In this document: positions 34,844 to 42,828 of the stretch, piece after piece
Position numbering within the stretch: the first letter of the stretch is position 1
Layout of the letters: each line of letters starts with the position of its first letter
DNA from: Chloroflexota bacterium
Lineage (GTDB): Bacteria; Chloroflexota; UBA11872; VXOZ01
DNA: 56,886 nt
Assembly: GCA_026710945.1 (NCBI GenBank)
Contig: JAPOQA010000021.1
Coordinates: forward strand, 84,070-140,955
Direction: 5' to 3'
Notes under the pieces: generated by a model
The model's input: the letters and a program-made list of their open reading frames with translations, nothing else
The model's database searches: none
What the model was told of the DNA's origin: nothing
Made by a program: the position numbers and the translations under genes

Positions 34844-36451
34844 TCACATACGCTGTCTTTCAAAGATAGCTGCGACGTGCGTTTCGCTCAGCGCGCGGTT
34901 GTAGAGTCGCACGTCGGACAGGCTGCCGCTGAAGGGGCCGATTTGGCCTTCGCCGATGTGCAGCGGTTCATTGGTGGCAAGGTCGTAGTCGGCGGCGTTG
35001 AAGGACGCGGATTCTGATACCAGTGCGCCGTCGACGTAGAGCCGCAGAACGGCACCGGCCCGCACGGCGGCCAGGTGATGCCAGCCTCCCGGCAGCGCGT
35101 GGTCGTGGGTCACGTTCCTGCCAGCCTCCAACGAGAGCACGTTACCCGACGGCAGCGTGCCACAGAAGAGGCGGCCCTGGTAGACGGCCATGGTCCACGC
35201 GCGACGGTATTTGACGTCCGGCGTGGTGTCAAGCTGGCCGGTGGACACCCACTCTCCCTCACCGTCGTAGCGGTAGACGCTGCCGGTGGGCAGGGTGCCG
35301 GCGTAGAGCTTGCCGTTGTAGACCATCATGCCCATGACTTCCAGTTCCTCGCCCAAGCGGCCGCAATCCAGCCACGGCAGACCGTCATCCTGGCGATACA
35401 CGGACCCGCTGGGCCACACGCCGGTATGCAGGCGGCCCTGATGCGAGGCAAACGAATAGAGCTGGGTGGAGTCCGACGCATTGCCGCGGAAAGACCAGCG
35501 GCGGTCGCCCTCGTAGCGAAACACGCCGCCCACGTCGTAGCCGGTGGCGTACAGGCCGCCTTGGAAGACGCCAAGCACCGCGACCCGCGTGCCCGGATCG
35601 CCGCAGGGCAGCCAGGTCTTACCGCCTGCGTACCGGAACATGCCCGCCGAATACATGGCAGAACCGTAGAGCTCGCCATTGTAGACGGCCAAGCCGAACA
35701 CGTCTTCGGCGTCGCCGAGTTGACCACAGTCCACCCACTCCGTGCCGCCGGCGTAGCGGTAGACGCTGCCACCCGGGCGGCGGTTTGGCGACTCCGGCAG
35801 ACTGGAGCCCTGCGCGCGGTAGCAACTCACTCCCGCGTAGAGATCGCCGTCGTACACTGCCAGCGTGCTCACGGCATTACAATCAGCCGGTGCGCCGCAG
35901 TCCTCCCAGTCCGTGCCGCCCGCATAGCGGTAGACGTGCCCGGTCTCGCCCGCCTCGCCCTCATAGGTGCCGGCGTAGAGCGAGCCGGCATGCACGGCCA
36001 TGCCCATGACGCACTGCGCGTTGCCGGGCCTGCCGTTATTAGTCCAGTCAGGCTCAACTGTTTTGTCGTCTATGCCGAAGAAGACGTTGCGCCAGTTGCT
36101 CTGCGAGGAGGGCACGCCCGCGGCTGACTGGATGCCGAAGTTGAAGCCGCGCCGTGTAGCGGGGTCGAATTTGCTCAGGATGTCGCCGGGCACGTCGGTC
36201 GTGATGCGGTTGGAATTCACCCACGCTGCAAGGGTAAAGTCTGCTGTGCTTAGCGCCAGACTCTCGTTGTGCGGGATTGTGATGGACGCGCTGCGGCCAT
36301 CGAACAAGGCCGCGCCTGGACCGCCTCCCAAAGGCAGCGGCGCAGTATAGGCAACACCGCCTTCTATCCGGCCATGGTTGGCGTTACCTGAGTGATCGTC
36401 GCAATCGCCGTCTAGCGTCCAATGTCCGACTAAGCCTGCATGAATGTCCAC
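34844..36451 (-). CDS. LamG-like protein interrupted by six propeller-type repeats
   Basis: 535 residues; GTG start with AAGGAG seven bases upstream. No signal peptide is visible. The N-terminal part (GLVGHWTLDGDCDDHSGNAN through FTLAAWVNSN) is the first half of a LamG/concanavalin-like lectin fold. Residues about 140-430 are six repeats of the form GxVYRYAGGTxWxDCG with LAVYNGELYAG. The C-terminal 85 residues (GGWHHLAAVRAGAVLRLYVDG, LSDVRLYNRALSETHVAAIF) are the second half of the LamG fold. So a six-bladed propeller-like insert splits the lectin domain. Probably a carbohydrate- or surface-binding protein; location uncertain. A 3' remnant of a relative lies at 30334-30590. Confidence 0.8.
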   Translation of the reverse strand: MDIHAGLVGHWTLDGDCDDHSGNANHGRIEGGVAYTAPLPLGGGPGAALFDGRSASITIPHNESLALSTADFTLAAWVNSNRITTDVPGDILSKFDPATRRGFNFGIQSAAGVPSSQSNWRNVFFGIDDKTVEPDWTNNGRPGNAQCVMGMAVHAGSLYAGTYEGEAGETGHVYRYAGGTDWEDCGAPADCNAVSTLAVYDGDLYAGVSCYRAQGSSLPESPNRRPGGSVYRYAGGTEWVDCGQLGDAEDVFGLAVYNGELYGSAMYSAGMFRYAGGKTWLPCGDPGTRVAVLGVFQGGLYATGYDVGGVFRYEGDRRWSFRGNASDSTQLYSFASHQGRLHTGVWPSGSVYRQDDGLPWLDCGRLGEELEVMGMMVYNGKLYAGTLPTGSVYRYDGEGEWVSTGQLDTTPDVKYRRAWTMAVYQGRLFCGTLPSGNVLSLEAGRNVTHDHALPGGWHHLAAVRAGAVLRLYVDGALVSESASFNAADYDLATNEPLHIGEGQIGPFSGSLSDVRLYNRALSETHVAAIFERQRM

Positions 36452-36594
36452 GCTTTTCTCCTTCTTGGGTGTCCTCTTGGCTTGCCCTCGCTAAGGTGGG
36501 AATGTCCGCTCTTGTTTCGCAAACTCTTGCGCAGTTGTTACTGTGGCGTGCGCACAGGTTGGAACGGCAAGATTCTCCCCTCATCCCGGCCCTC

Positions 36595-36939
36595 TCCCCC
36601 AGGGAGAGGGAGTAGTCCGGCCTGCTGCCAGGTTGGGCGAGGTTCCCCCTAGGGAGAGAGAGTAATCCCCGCCTGCCATTCAGGTCGATCTAACGTCTCT
36701 CCAGGGAGAGGGAGTGATCCGCGCGTTCCGCCTGGGTTGTGCAGTAGCCTCCTCAGGGAGAAGGGGGGAATTCCCGCTCGCCGTTTAGGTTGTGCAAATG
36801 TGTCCCTTGGGAGGGGGGAGTTCTCATCTGCCCCTCAAGTCTTGTGAGGGTCGCCCCTAAGGTGATGGGGCAAGCCTCGCCTCCCGTTTCGGTTGAGCTC
36901 CGTTTTCCCCAGGCAGAAGGTGTCCTCTTGGCATAATTC
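36595..36939. repeat. Decayed 52-bp tandem repeat array
   Basis: Seven successive copies start with AGGGAGAGGG-like sequence at 36601, 36651, 36703, 36755, about 36807, 36859 and 36911, giving intervals of 50, 52, 52, 52, 52 and 52 bases. Units run ...CCAGGGAGAGGGAGTAATCC-GCGCCTGCC-TTCAGGTTGTG.... They become more diverged to the right. The first unit merges with a CCCTCATCCC-GGCCCTCTCC palindrome of the dispersed family (36578-36613). Confidence 0.75.
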
Positions 36940-37004
36940 ACCGATCGTGCATGAGTGTGTCTACGGCGACCGCACACTGCACTTCCTATCCATTGCCTCG
37001 TGCC

Positions 37005-37034
37005 TTGAACCGACAGCGCATTTTGCACTATACT
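37005..37034 (+). promoter_or_regulatory. Promoter of yhhQ
   Basis: TTGAAC (37005-37010), 18-base spacer, TATACT (37029-37034), 56 bases before the ATG. AGGAGG at 37073-37078 is the ribosome site. Confidence 0.6.
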
Positions 37035-37089
37035 GCCTGCGAAGCGTTAGGCAAACTAAAGCGCCGACACATAGGAGGTCCGAGAGTAA

Positions 37090-37842
37090 ATGCGGTTTTC
37101 CGGCAAGCTCGTCATCATCATTGCTCTGGCAGTTAGCGTGCTGCTGGTCAGCAACGTTATCGCTGCCAAACCTCTCTCGCTCTTCGAATTGCCTTTCGAA
37201 TTCCTTGGAAGCACCAGTTACATAGTATCCGTTGCCGTCATATGTTTCCCGTTGAGCTACATTATCAGCGATGTTCTCACGGAGGTGTACGGCTTTCGTG
37301 TGGCGCGCGGTGTGATTTGGCTGGGTTTTGCCTGTAACCTCCTAATGGTCATCATCTTCTTCATTGGAGGCGCTATCCCCGGTGCCGTTTTCTGGGAAGA
37401 CCAAGACGCCTACGAGACCATCCTGGGTACCACCGGTTGGGTCTTGGCGGGCTCGTTCGTGGCCTACCTGATTGGGGAGTTTTCCAATGCCATGGTAATG
37501 GTCGTCTTGAAGAACCGGACAGCAGGCCGCCATCTATGGCTCCGCACCATATCGTCGACGTTCGTCGGCCAAGGCGTCGACTCCATTATGTTCTACGGCA
37601 TTGCCTTCGGCATCTCCGGCATATGGCCCATGATGGATGTTGTGCGCGCCATGATACTTGCGTGGATCGCCAAGACGATCTACGAAATCGTCGCGACACC
37701 GGTGACGTACTTGGTTGTGGGCTGGCTCAAGCGCACCGAACGCATGGATATCTACGATGCGCCCCATTCGCTCAATCCGTTCGGCATCTTCGGCGGCGAC
37801 CCGGATACGATGGTCAACAAGGCTGAGACCGCCGAGGCGTGA
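37090..37842 (+). CDS. yhhQ: Queuosine precursor transporter YhhQ (VUT family)
   Basis: 250 residues, six or more membrane helices. Characteristic blocks: VLLVSNVIAAKPLSLFELP, SYIVSVAVICFPLSYIISDV-LTEVYGFRVAR, and FVGQGVDSIMFYGIAF. The family (COG1738) imports preQ0/preQ1 or queuine-type precursors across the inner membrane. It is paired, convergently, with queF 480 bases downstream, which supports a queuosine-salvage role. AGGAGG twelve bases upstream. The C-terminal tail (DAPHSLNPFGIFGGDPDTMV) is cytoplasmic. Confidence 0.93.
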   Translation: MRFSGKLVIIIALAVSVLLVSNVIAAKPLSLFELPFEFLGSTSYIVSVAVICFPLSYIISDVLTEVYGFRVARGVIWLGFACNLLMVIIFFIGGAIPGAVFWEDQDAYETILGTTGWVLAGSFVAYLIGEFSNAMVMVVLKNRTAGRHLWLRTISSTFVGQGVDSIMFYGIAFGISGIWPMMDVVRAMILAWIAKTIYEIVATPVTYLVVGWLKRTERMDIYDAPHSLNPFGIFGGDPDTMVNKAETAEA

Positions 37843-37937
37843 TCCGTGCCCTCGGCTCAGTGCCGCGAAGTGGCGCAGCGTGCCTGTTGTTGACCGCTGG
37901 TACCTACTGACCGCGACGACCTGTCCCCGCTTCCACT

Positions 37938-38222
37938 GGAGACCTTTGCGAAACCTAAGCGGAAGCGATAGTGTTCCCTCTCCCTCGACGGGAGAGAGCT
38001 AGAGCCTGCCCCGTACTCGATACGGGGGTGAGGGTGAATCTCCTGAAATCTCTCCATATGCACACCGATTCTGCCTGATACGTCTTGACACTACTCAGCG
38101 TAAAGGGCCAATGTAGCAAAAAGACCCCCTCACCCCGACCCTCTCCCCCAGGAGAGGGAGTGCCCCTGTTTGAAAGTGGGGTTACGCAAAGATATCCACC
38201 AGGAGAGGACCGGGGCGAAGGG
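37938..38222. repeat. Long composite repeat, copy B
   Basis: Same module order as copy A (17120-17402), colinear: GAGACCTTTGCG, CCCTCTCCCTCGACGGGAGAG hairpin, CCCCGTA/TACGGGG hairpin, CTCCTGAAATCTCTCCATATG, and CCCCTCACCCCGACCCTCTCC-CCCAGGAGAGGGAG. It extends with TGTTTGAAAGTGGGGTTACG, which reappears inverted in copy C. It lies between convergent yhhQ and queF. Confidence 0.85.
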
Positions 38223-38326
38223 GTGAATTGCGCCACGAGAGCCCGAATTTGCTCACATGTAAGAAATTCCGCCGCGGTTTCCCAAGTGCGCGAGGACTCC
38301 CACGCAAGCCGGTGAGACTGTCAAAC

Positions 38327-38773
38327 TTAGTCGGCAGCGGAATCCTCAGGCGGGTACCGCACGGTCACCACCGTGTGCAAACCGCCCCGGGGCGTGTAGT
38401 CCAAGCATACTGACATGGAGCGCGGGTCGCACGCCTGCACAAGATCATCGAGAATCCGGCTGGCGGCGTGTTCCTGCACTATGCCCACCGGCCGGAAAGA
38501 GAGCAGGTAGTACTTGAGGGACTTGAGCTCAAGGCAATGCAAGCGCGGCACATAGATAATCTTCAGGTCGCCGGTGTCCGGTAGGCCCGTCCACGGACAG
38601 ACCGCCGTGAACTCGTGCGTATCGATCACCACCTCAGCCGGATTGTCGGGGTAGTCATAGGGGAAGGTGAGCAGGAAACCTGGGTCTATCGCATCCTCAC
38701 CGGCGACATCCAGTTTGATATCCAACGCTGCATAGCGTTCCTTGATGTCATCGATTGATTCTGTCACCGGCAT
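38327..38773 (-). CDS. queF: QueF, NADPH-dependent preQ0 reductase
   Basis: 148 residues, the short unimodular QueF length. It reduces 7-cyano-7-deazaguanine (preQ0) to preQ1 in queuosine biosynthesis, in the cytoplasm. The nucleophile Cys59 lies in EFTAVCPWTGLPDTGDL, which also holds the catalytic Asp66. Substrate-binding ELKSLKYYLLSFRPVGIVQEH and the C-terminal LDYTPRGGLHTVVTVRYP are standard. No queC/D/E genes are in the window. With yhhQ nearby, import of preQ0 followed by reduction is a plausible pathway. Confidence 0.95.
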   Translation of the reverse strand: MPVTESIDDIKERYAALDIKLDVAGEDAIDPGFLLTFPYDYPDNPAEVVIDTHEFTAVCPWTGLPDTGDLKIIYVPRLHCLELKSLKYYLLSFRPVGIVQEHAASRILDDLVQACDPRSMSVCLDYTPRGGLHTVVTVRYPPEDSAAD

Positions 38774-38929
38774 CTCCTTATTGTGCTTTCTTGGGACGCA
38801 ACTGGATACGGCACACTCTCTATTGTAATGCTACTGAGAGTTTTGGCCGCAAAAGCTCCTGGTAAACCACTACCATAGACTGCGAGACTTGAAGCAGAGG
38901 CAGCCGGATTTGCGTTTTTTGGATTCCCC

Positions 38930-39715
38930 ATGATCATTGACGTGCACGTGCACTACCGCTCGGACGGGCAGATGGCGCAGGCGCTGCGTCTGGCCGGGCG
39001 GCTTAATATGGTGCTCTGCCTAAACACCATCAACCTGGAGGGCACGGTCTCGCCGCACTTTCCGTCGGCAGAGTTTGTGGCCGCCTGCAACGACCGCACG
39101 GCAGCGGCGGCCCGGGAGCATCCGCAGCGCATCATTCCCTTCTGGTACCTCAATCCGGTACTCGCTGATGCCGCTCGCGCGGAACTGCGGCAGCGGGTCG
39201 GGCGACACAAGGGTCCTCAGGGCGTGAAGCTCTGGATGGCGGCGAAAGGCAATGATCCACGCGTGGATACCACGCTCGGCCTCTGCGCGCAGTACAATCT
39301 GCCGGTGCTGCAACACACGAATATCGAGGCCGGCGGCACGCTGCCCACCGAAACGACGCCGCAGGAGATGCGTGAAATGGCGCTGCGGCACTCCGACGTG
39401 ACGTTTCTTTGGGGTCATGCCGGCAGCGATTACGAGTACGGCGTGAAGTGCGCCCACGGCCTGGACAACGTGCTGATGGACATCGGCGGCAATGAGGCCA
39501 CGAATGGTTACACCGAAATGCTGGTACGCTACCTGGGGGCGGAGCGCGTCGTCTATGGCAGCGACGCCACCGGCAGGTCGTTCGCGTCGCAACTGGCAAA
39601 GGTGTACGGCGCGGACATCTCATGGGACGCGAAGGAGATGATTCTCCACCGCAGTGCCGCGGCCCTCTTCGCGCGGCAAGGCTATGATGAGAGTGCAGAC
39701 GGAAAATCCTTGTGA
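38930..39715 (+). CDS. Amidohydrolase-2 family protein, paralogue 1
   Basis: 261 residues, TIM-barrel amidohydrolase (PF04909 type). Metal ligands: His-Val-His in IIDVHVHYRS at the N-terminus, a His in QHTNIE, His in FLWGHAGSDYEYG, and Asp in VVYGSDATGRS. Such proteins hydrolyse or decarboxylate small cyclic or aromatic substrates; the substrate is unknown. Strikingly similar along its whole length to the gene at 40135 (same NTINLEG/NSINLEG, IPFWYLNPV, QGVKLW, GGNEA blocks), so the two are tandem duplicates. Ribosome site weak (GGA). No signal peptide. Confidence 0.9.
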   Translation: MIIDVHVHYRSDGQMAQALRLAGRLNMVLCLNTINLEGTVSPHFPSAEFVAACNDRTAAAAREHPQRIIPFWYLNPVLADAARAELRQRVGRHKGPQGVKLWMAAKGNDPRVDTTLGLCAQYNLPVLQHTNIEAGGTLPTETTPQEMREMALRHSDVTFLWGHAGSDYEYGVKCAHGLDNVLMDIGGNEATNGYTEMLVRYLGAERVVYGSDATGRSFASQLAKVYGADISWDAKEMILHRSAAALFARQGYDESADGKSL

Positions 39716-39774
39716 GAATGGGCACGTTGCATGGCGCGTGGCTTACGCCGGTGCTTAACCCTGGAGCGATGAGC

Positions 39775-40030
39775 GGGGGACAAGCCCCCGCGCTACGAAA
39801 AGACGCGAGAAGGCGGATGACTAGAGCCCGAGCCGTAGTGAAGAAACTGCGCTATTGAGGTCGTCATTCCCGCGAAAGTTCGCTCCCGTGTGGGGGCGCG
39901 GAATCCGTATTCTCCGTGTAACGTGATCCGGCGGGTCGGCGGGGGACAAGCCCCCGCGCTACGGCAAGACGTGAAGAAGCAAGGGACAAGCCCCCGCGTT
40001 GCAGCAAGGCACGCGAAGGTAGCGGGCATG
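39775..40030. repeat. Direct repeats GGGGGACAAGCCCCCGCG
   Basis: Three or four copies of about 38 bases begin at 39775, 39941, 39980 and, more diverged, about 40020. Each has the small hairpin GGGGG-ACAAG-CCCCC followed by GCGCTACG and an AAGACG/AAGGCACG tail. Between the first two lies a variant of the GTCATTCCCGCG palindrome (39861-39908). All are in the spacer between the two paralogous amidohydrolase genes. Confidence 0.75.
39861..39908. repeat. Dispersed palindrome, GTCATTCCCGCG type, expanded
   Basis: GTCATTCCCGCGAAAG ... GCGGAATCC is an enlarged version of the palindrome at 47846-47873 in the opposite orientation, with a longer centre. Confidence 0.5.
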
Positions 40031-40134
40031 CACCTGCGCTGCGGCACATGAATTGAACGCCTTCTCGCATGAACAAGAATACATTGACGGGGACGAGATG
40101 CTGAGTTGAAGAGTTCACTCCCTGGGGTGAAGCC

Positions 40135-40911
40135 ATGATCTACGACGTGCACGTACACTTCCGCAGCGTGGGGATGATGCAGCGGGCGCTCGCCCAGGCC
40201 GAGCGCCTCGACATGGTGCTCTGCACGAACAGCATCAATCTGGAAGGCAGCAGTTCGCCCAACTTTCCTTCGCGCGAATTCGTAACCGCCTGCAACGACC
40301 GCACCCTGGGGCTCGCGCAGCAGCATCCAGGGCGCGTGATTCCGTTTTGGTACCTCAATCCGGTGCACGGGCAGTACGCATGCGATGAGCTAGAACGGCG
40401 CGTGAAAGGCTACCGCGGCCGCCAAGGTGTCAAGCTCTGGGAAGCGGTCCGGGGCAACGACCCGCAGGTGGACGGCATCATGCAAATCTGCGCCGCGTAC
40501 CGCCTGCCCGTGCTGCAGCACACATTTGCGGAGGTGACAGGGAATTTGCCCACGGAAACCAGCGGTCCGGACATGCGGGAGATGGCGCTGCGGCACCCGG
40601 ATGTCACATTCTTCTTCGGCCATGCCGCCGGTGACATAGAGGTGGGCGCCAAGTGCGCCCTCGGCCTCCCCAACGTTCTCATGGACGTTGGCGGCAACGA
40701 GGCCGTGAACGGTTACACGGAGATTCTCGTAAAGCACGTCGGCGCAGAGCATGTGGTCTACGGCAGCGACGCTTCCGGACGGTCGTTTTCGTCGCAGCTT
40801 GCCAAGGTGTTTGGGGCCGATCTCACGCCGGAGGACAAGAATCAGATTCTCTACGCCAATGTGCAAAGCCTCTTCGACCGGCAACAAGAGCTCGACAGTG
40901 CTAGTATTTGA
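40135..40911 (+). CDS. Amidohydrolase-2 family protein, paralogue 2
   Basis: 258 residues, close paralogue of the gene at 38930. Metal ligands: His-Val-His in IYDVHVHFRS, His in QHTFAE, His in FFFGHAAGD, and Asp in VVYGSDASGRS. The main differences are at the tip of the barrel (VRGNDPQVDGIMQICAAYRL) and the C-terminus. Substrate unknown. The duplication suggests either a heteromer or divergence in specificity. It is separated from its paralogue by 420 bases packed with dispersed repeats. Confidence 0.9.
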   Translation: MIYDVHVHFRSVGMMQRALAQAERLDMVLCTNSINLEGSSSPNFPSREFVTACNDRTLGLAQQHPGRVIPFWYLNPVHGQYACDELERRVKGYRGRQGVKLWEAVRGNDPQVDGIMQICAAYRLPVLQHTFAEVTGNLPTETSGPDMREMALRHPDVTFFFGHAAGDIEVGAKCALGLPNVLMDVGGNEAVNGYTEILVKHVGAEHVVYGSDASGRSFSSQLAKVFGADLTPEDKNQILYANVQSLFDRQQELDSASI

Positions 40912-41138
40912 TGGGTGGGGGGCTTTGTCAAGAGGGGCAAGCTTTGACCCTACCGGGTAGTACGTCTCTCTGGTTGCCTACGTGAGCCAAAGAAGATGAG
41001 TGGCCCAACAACATTGCAATGATGGGCAGGCGTAAGAGACAGCGCGAGGAAACGGCCTAGGTTACGCGTACGGGGACGTACGCGCACGTCCCGTGCGAAC
41101 TAACACTACCCATCAGGATAAAAACATCGAACCACCAG

Positions 41139-41163
41139 ATTCCGGCTTGCGCCGGTATGACGG
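41139..41163. repeat. Dispersed palindrome, GATTCCGG/CCGGTATGACGG
   Basis: A copy of the 4590-4616 element with one mismatch in the right arm (GCCGGTA for GCCGGAA). It lies 37 bases before the third amidohydrolase-like gene. Confidence 0.65.
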
Positions 41164-41199
41164 AGAACGTGCCAATTCAGACTGATAGGTTTCCACCCA

Positions 41200-42033
41200 A
41201 TGATTGACGCAAATGCCTTTCTCGGCGAGTGGCCGTTTCGCCGCCTGCCCTATGCCCAACCTGAAGACCGACTGCGCAAGATGGACGCGCTTGGCATTGA
41301 GAAAGCGGTCGTCTCGCGGTTGGAAAACGTCTTCTATAAAGACCTCCTGGTGGGCAACGAGGAACTCCATGCCATCGTGCGGCGGTATCCCGATCGCTTT
41401 ATTCCTGCGTACACGATCAATCCGGGCTTTCCCGGCTGGGAACACGACCTGGAGGTCTGCATCAACGACTTCGGCATGTGTAACCTGCGCCTGCACCCGA
41501 ACTATCATCAGTACAGCCGCCTCAAGGGCAACGTGCCGCGCATAGCCGAGGCCCGGGGATATCCCAATTACCAGCAGTACCATTTCCTCGACGACCAGGC
41601 GCAGGCGCTGCTGGGCAAGGCCGAGGAACATAACCTGGTGGTGCTGATCTCAATTGGTGTGGAGGACCCCCGCTTTGCGCATTGGTTGATGAAAGTACCC
41701 TCGGTAACGACAATCGACGCGGCGGAAGCGGTGAACGGCTTTCCGGGTGTGCGCTTCCTGGTCTGCGGGGCTACGTTCTCGGAGGTGCGCAGCCTCTGGT
41801 CGACCGCGTATCACCGGGACAATCTCTACTTCGAGAACTCCCGGGTGCAGGGGCCCATCGGCGACGTGGACGACCTGTGCGCGCTCATGGGTCCGGAGCA
41901 CCTGCTCTTTGGTTCGAATCTGCCCATCAACTACGCCGAGTCAGCCAAGCTCAGCATCGAACATGCTGAGGTAGACGCTGACGTGAAGCAGGCGCTCTTT
42001 CGTGGCAACGCGGAGCGAATGTTTGGCGTCTAG
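41200..42033 (+). CDS. Amidohydrolase-fold protein lacking the metal motif
   Basis: 277 residues. The barrel layout is that of amidohydrolase-2 proteins (WPFRRLPYAQPEDRLRKMDALG, RFIPAYTINPGFPGWEHDLE, RLHPNYHQY, HLLFGSNLPINYAESA). But the N-terminal HxH is replaced by Asn-Ala-Phe (MIDANAFLGEW), and the conserved Asp near the C-terminus is Asn (FGSN). The metal site of the canonical family is therefore missing, so hydrolase activity is doubtful. A sugar- or lactone-binding or altered-chemistry role is possible. It follows the two paralogues in the same direction. Confidence 0.85.
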   Translation: MIDANAFLGEWPFRRLPYAQPEDRLRKMDALGIEKAVVSRLENVFYKDLLVGNEELHAIVRRYPDRFIPAYTINPGFPGWEHDLEVCINDFGMCNLRLHPNYHQYSRLKGNVPRIAEARGYPNYQQYHFLDDQAQALLGKAEEHNLVVLISIGVEDPRFAHWLMKVPSVTTIDAAEAVNGFPGVRFLVCGATFSEVRSLWSTAYHRDNLYFENSRVQGPIGDVDDLCALMGPEHLLFGSNLPINYAESAKLSIEHAEVDADVKQALFRGNAERMFGV

Positions 42034-42171
42034 CTATGCTGCCGAAGCCTGGCAGGTATACATCTGCCAGCCCGTGGGCAGACACCGCATGGGCAAGGAA
42101 ATAGTCCGCGTCTTGCCGGCGCAACGACTGTCGAGAGGATCATTAAACGTTCCCCAGAAGGAGGACCAGCT

Positions 42172-42492
42172 ATGAGTTTCTTACGCTCCTATGGCGGCTT
42201 GACCACCCTTGCGTGGTTGAGTGCCCTTGTCTTTGTTGCCTCGATCACGGACGCTTCGCTCACCGATAGCGAAGTGGCTGCCCGGATGGCTTACGGCCTG
42301 GCGGCAGTCGCCGCCGTGGTTGTAGTGGTGCTGATATTCGCGCTGCGCAGGCTGAAGAGCCGGGCTGAGAGCAAGGTTACGGCGTCTGAGCCAATTCTCC
42401 TGACGGACATCCAGGTCCTGGCGAAGTCCAACTCAGGATTGCTGGAGGATGCCCTCGCCCTGCATGCCTCTCAGAAGGACGAGGCGGACTAA
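42172..42492 (+). CDS. Small two-helix membrane protein
   Basis: 106 residues with a strong ribosome site (AAGGAGG). Two membrane helices: about 9-28 (LTTLAWLSALVFVASITDAS, weak) and about 37-60 (MAYGLAAVAAVVVVVLIFAL). A cytoplasmic tail of 40 residues follows with acidic end (LLEDALALHASQKDEAD). No family recognised. It follows the third amidohydrolase-like gene at 138 bases and could be co-transcribed. Confidence 0.7.
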   Translation: MSFLRSYGGLTTLAWLSALVFVASITDASLTDSEVAARMAYGLAAVAAVVVVVLIFALRRLKSRAESKVTASEPILLTDIQVLAKSNSGLLEDALALHASQKDEAD

Positions 42493-42622
42493 CCGGTAGG
42501 CTACATTCGTTGGACAGGTGAGAGCCGGCTTACGTTCCAGTTTTGACTTCACTGCGCCGCCGCCCATCTTGCCATCGCGCAAGAGCGGAGCTATTGGCGC
42601 AAGCGTGCAAACGATTAGAGTG

Positions 42623-42651
42623 TTGACTAACCCCATGGTGAGGCATATAGT
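42623..42651 (+). promoter_or_regulatory. Promoter of the ABC substrate-binding gene
   Basis: TTGACT (42623-42628), 17-base spacer, TATAGT (42646-42651). It leaves a leader of about 170 bases before the ATG at 42829 in which no riboswitch fold was recognised. Confidence 0.65.
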
Positions 42652-42828
42652 ATGAACAAGTACAGCGAAGGGTAACAGAAAAGGAGGTGCAAACCCGAAA
42701 TCCGCTCACTGCTCCGCATGTCTTTAATTTACTGAACATCTCAGACAATGCGCACGCACCAGAAGGTGCGAAGTAGCGGGCCGGAGAAGTCAAGAGTCGC
42801 AGTGGTGCAAACCAAGGAGATGCTACGC

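Noticed and set aside
35075-36127. A 350-codon plus-strand frame opposite the LamG gene.
   Set aside because: It is the GC-rich shadow of the repeat-bearing gene on the other strand, with no ribosome site or domain.
36595-36939. CRISPR array.
   Set aside because: The 52-base period has no constant repeat with unique spacers; units are diverged throughout and no cas gene is present.
37034-37064. A preQ1-I-like pseudoknot (TGCCT/AGGCA stem, AACTAAAG tail, GCG/CGC) upstream of yhhQ.
   Set aside because: The best promoter (TTGAAC-18-TATACT) puts the transcription start near 37041, inside the first stem, and the conserved preQ1 loop bases are absent.
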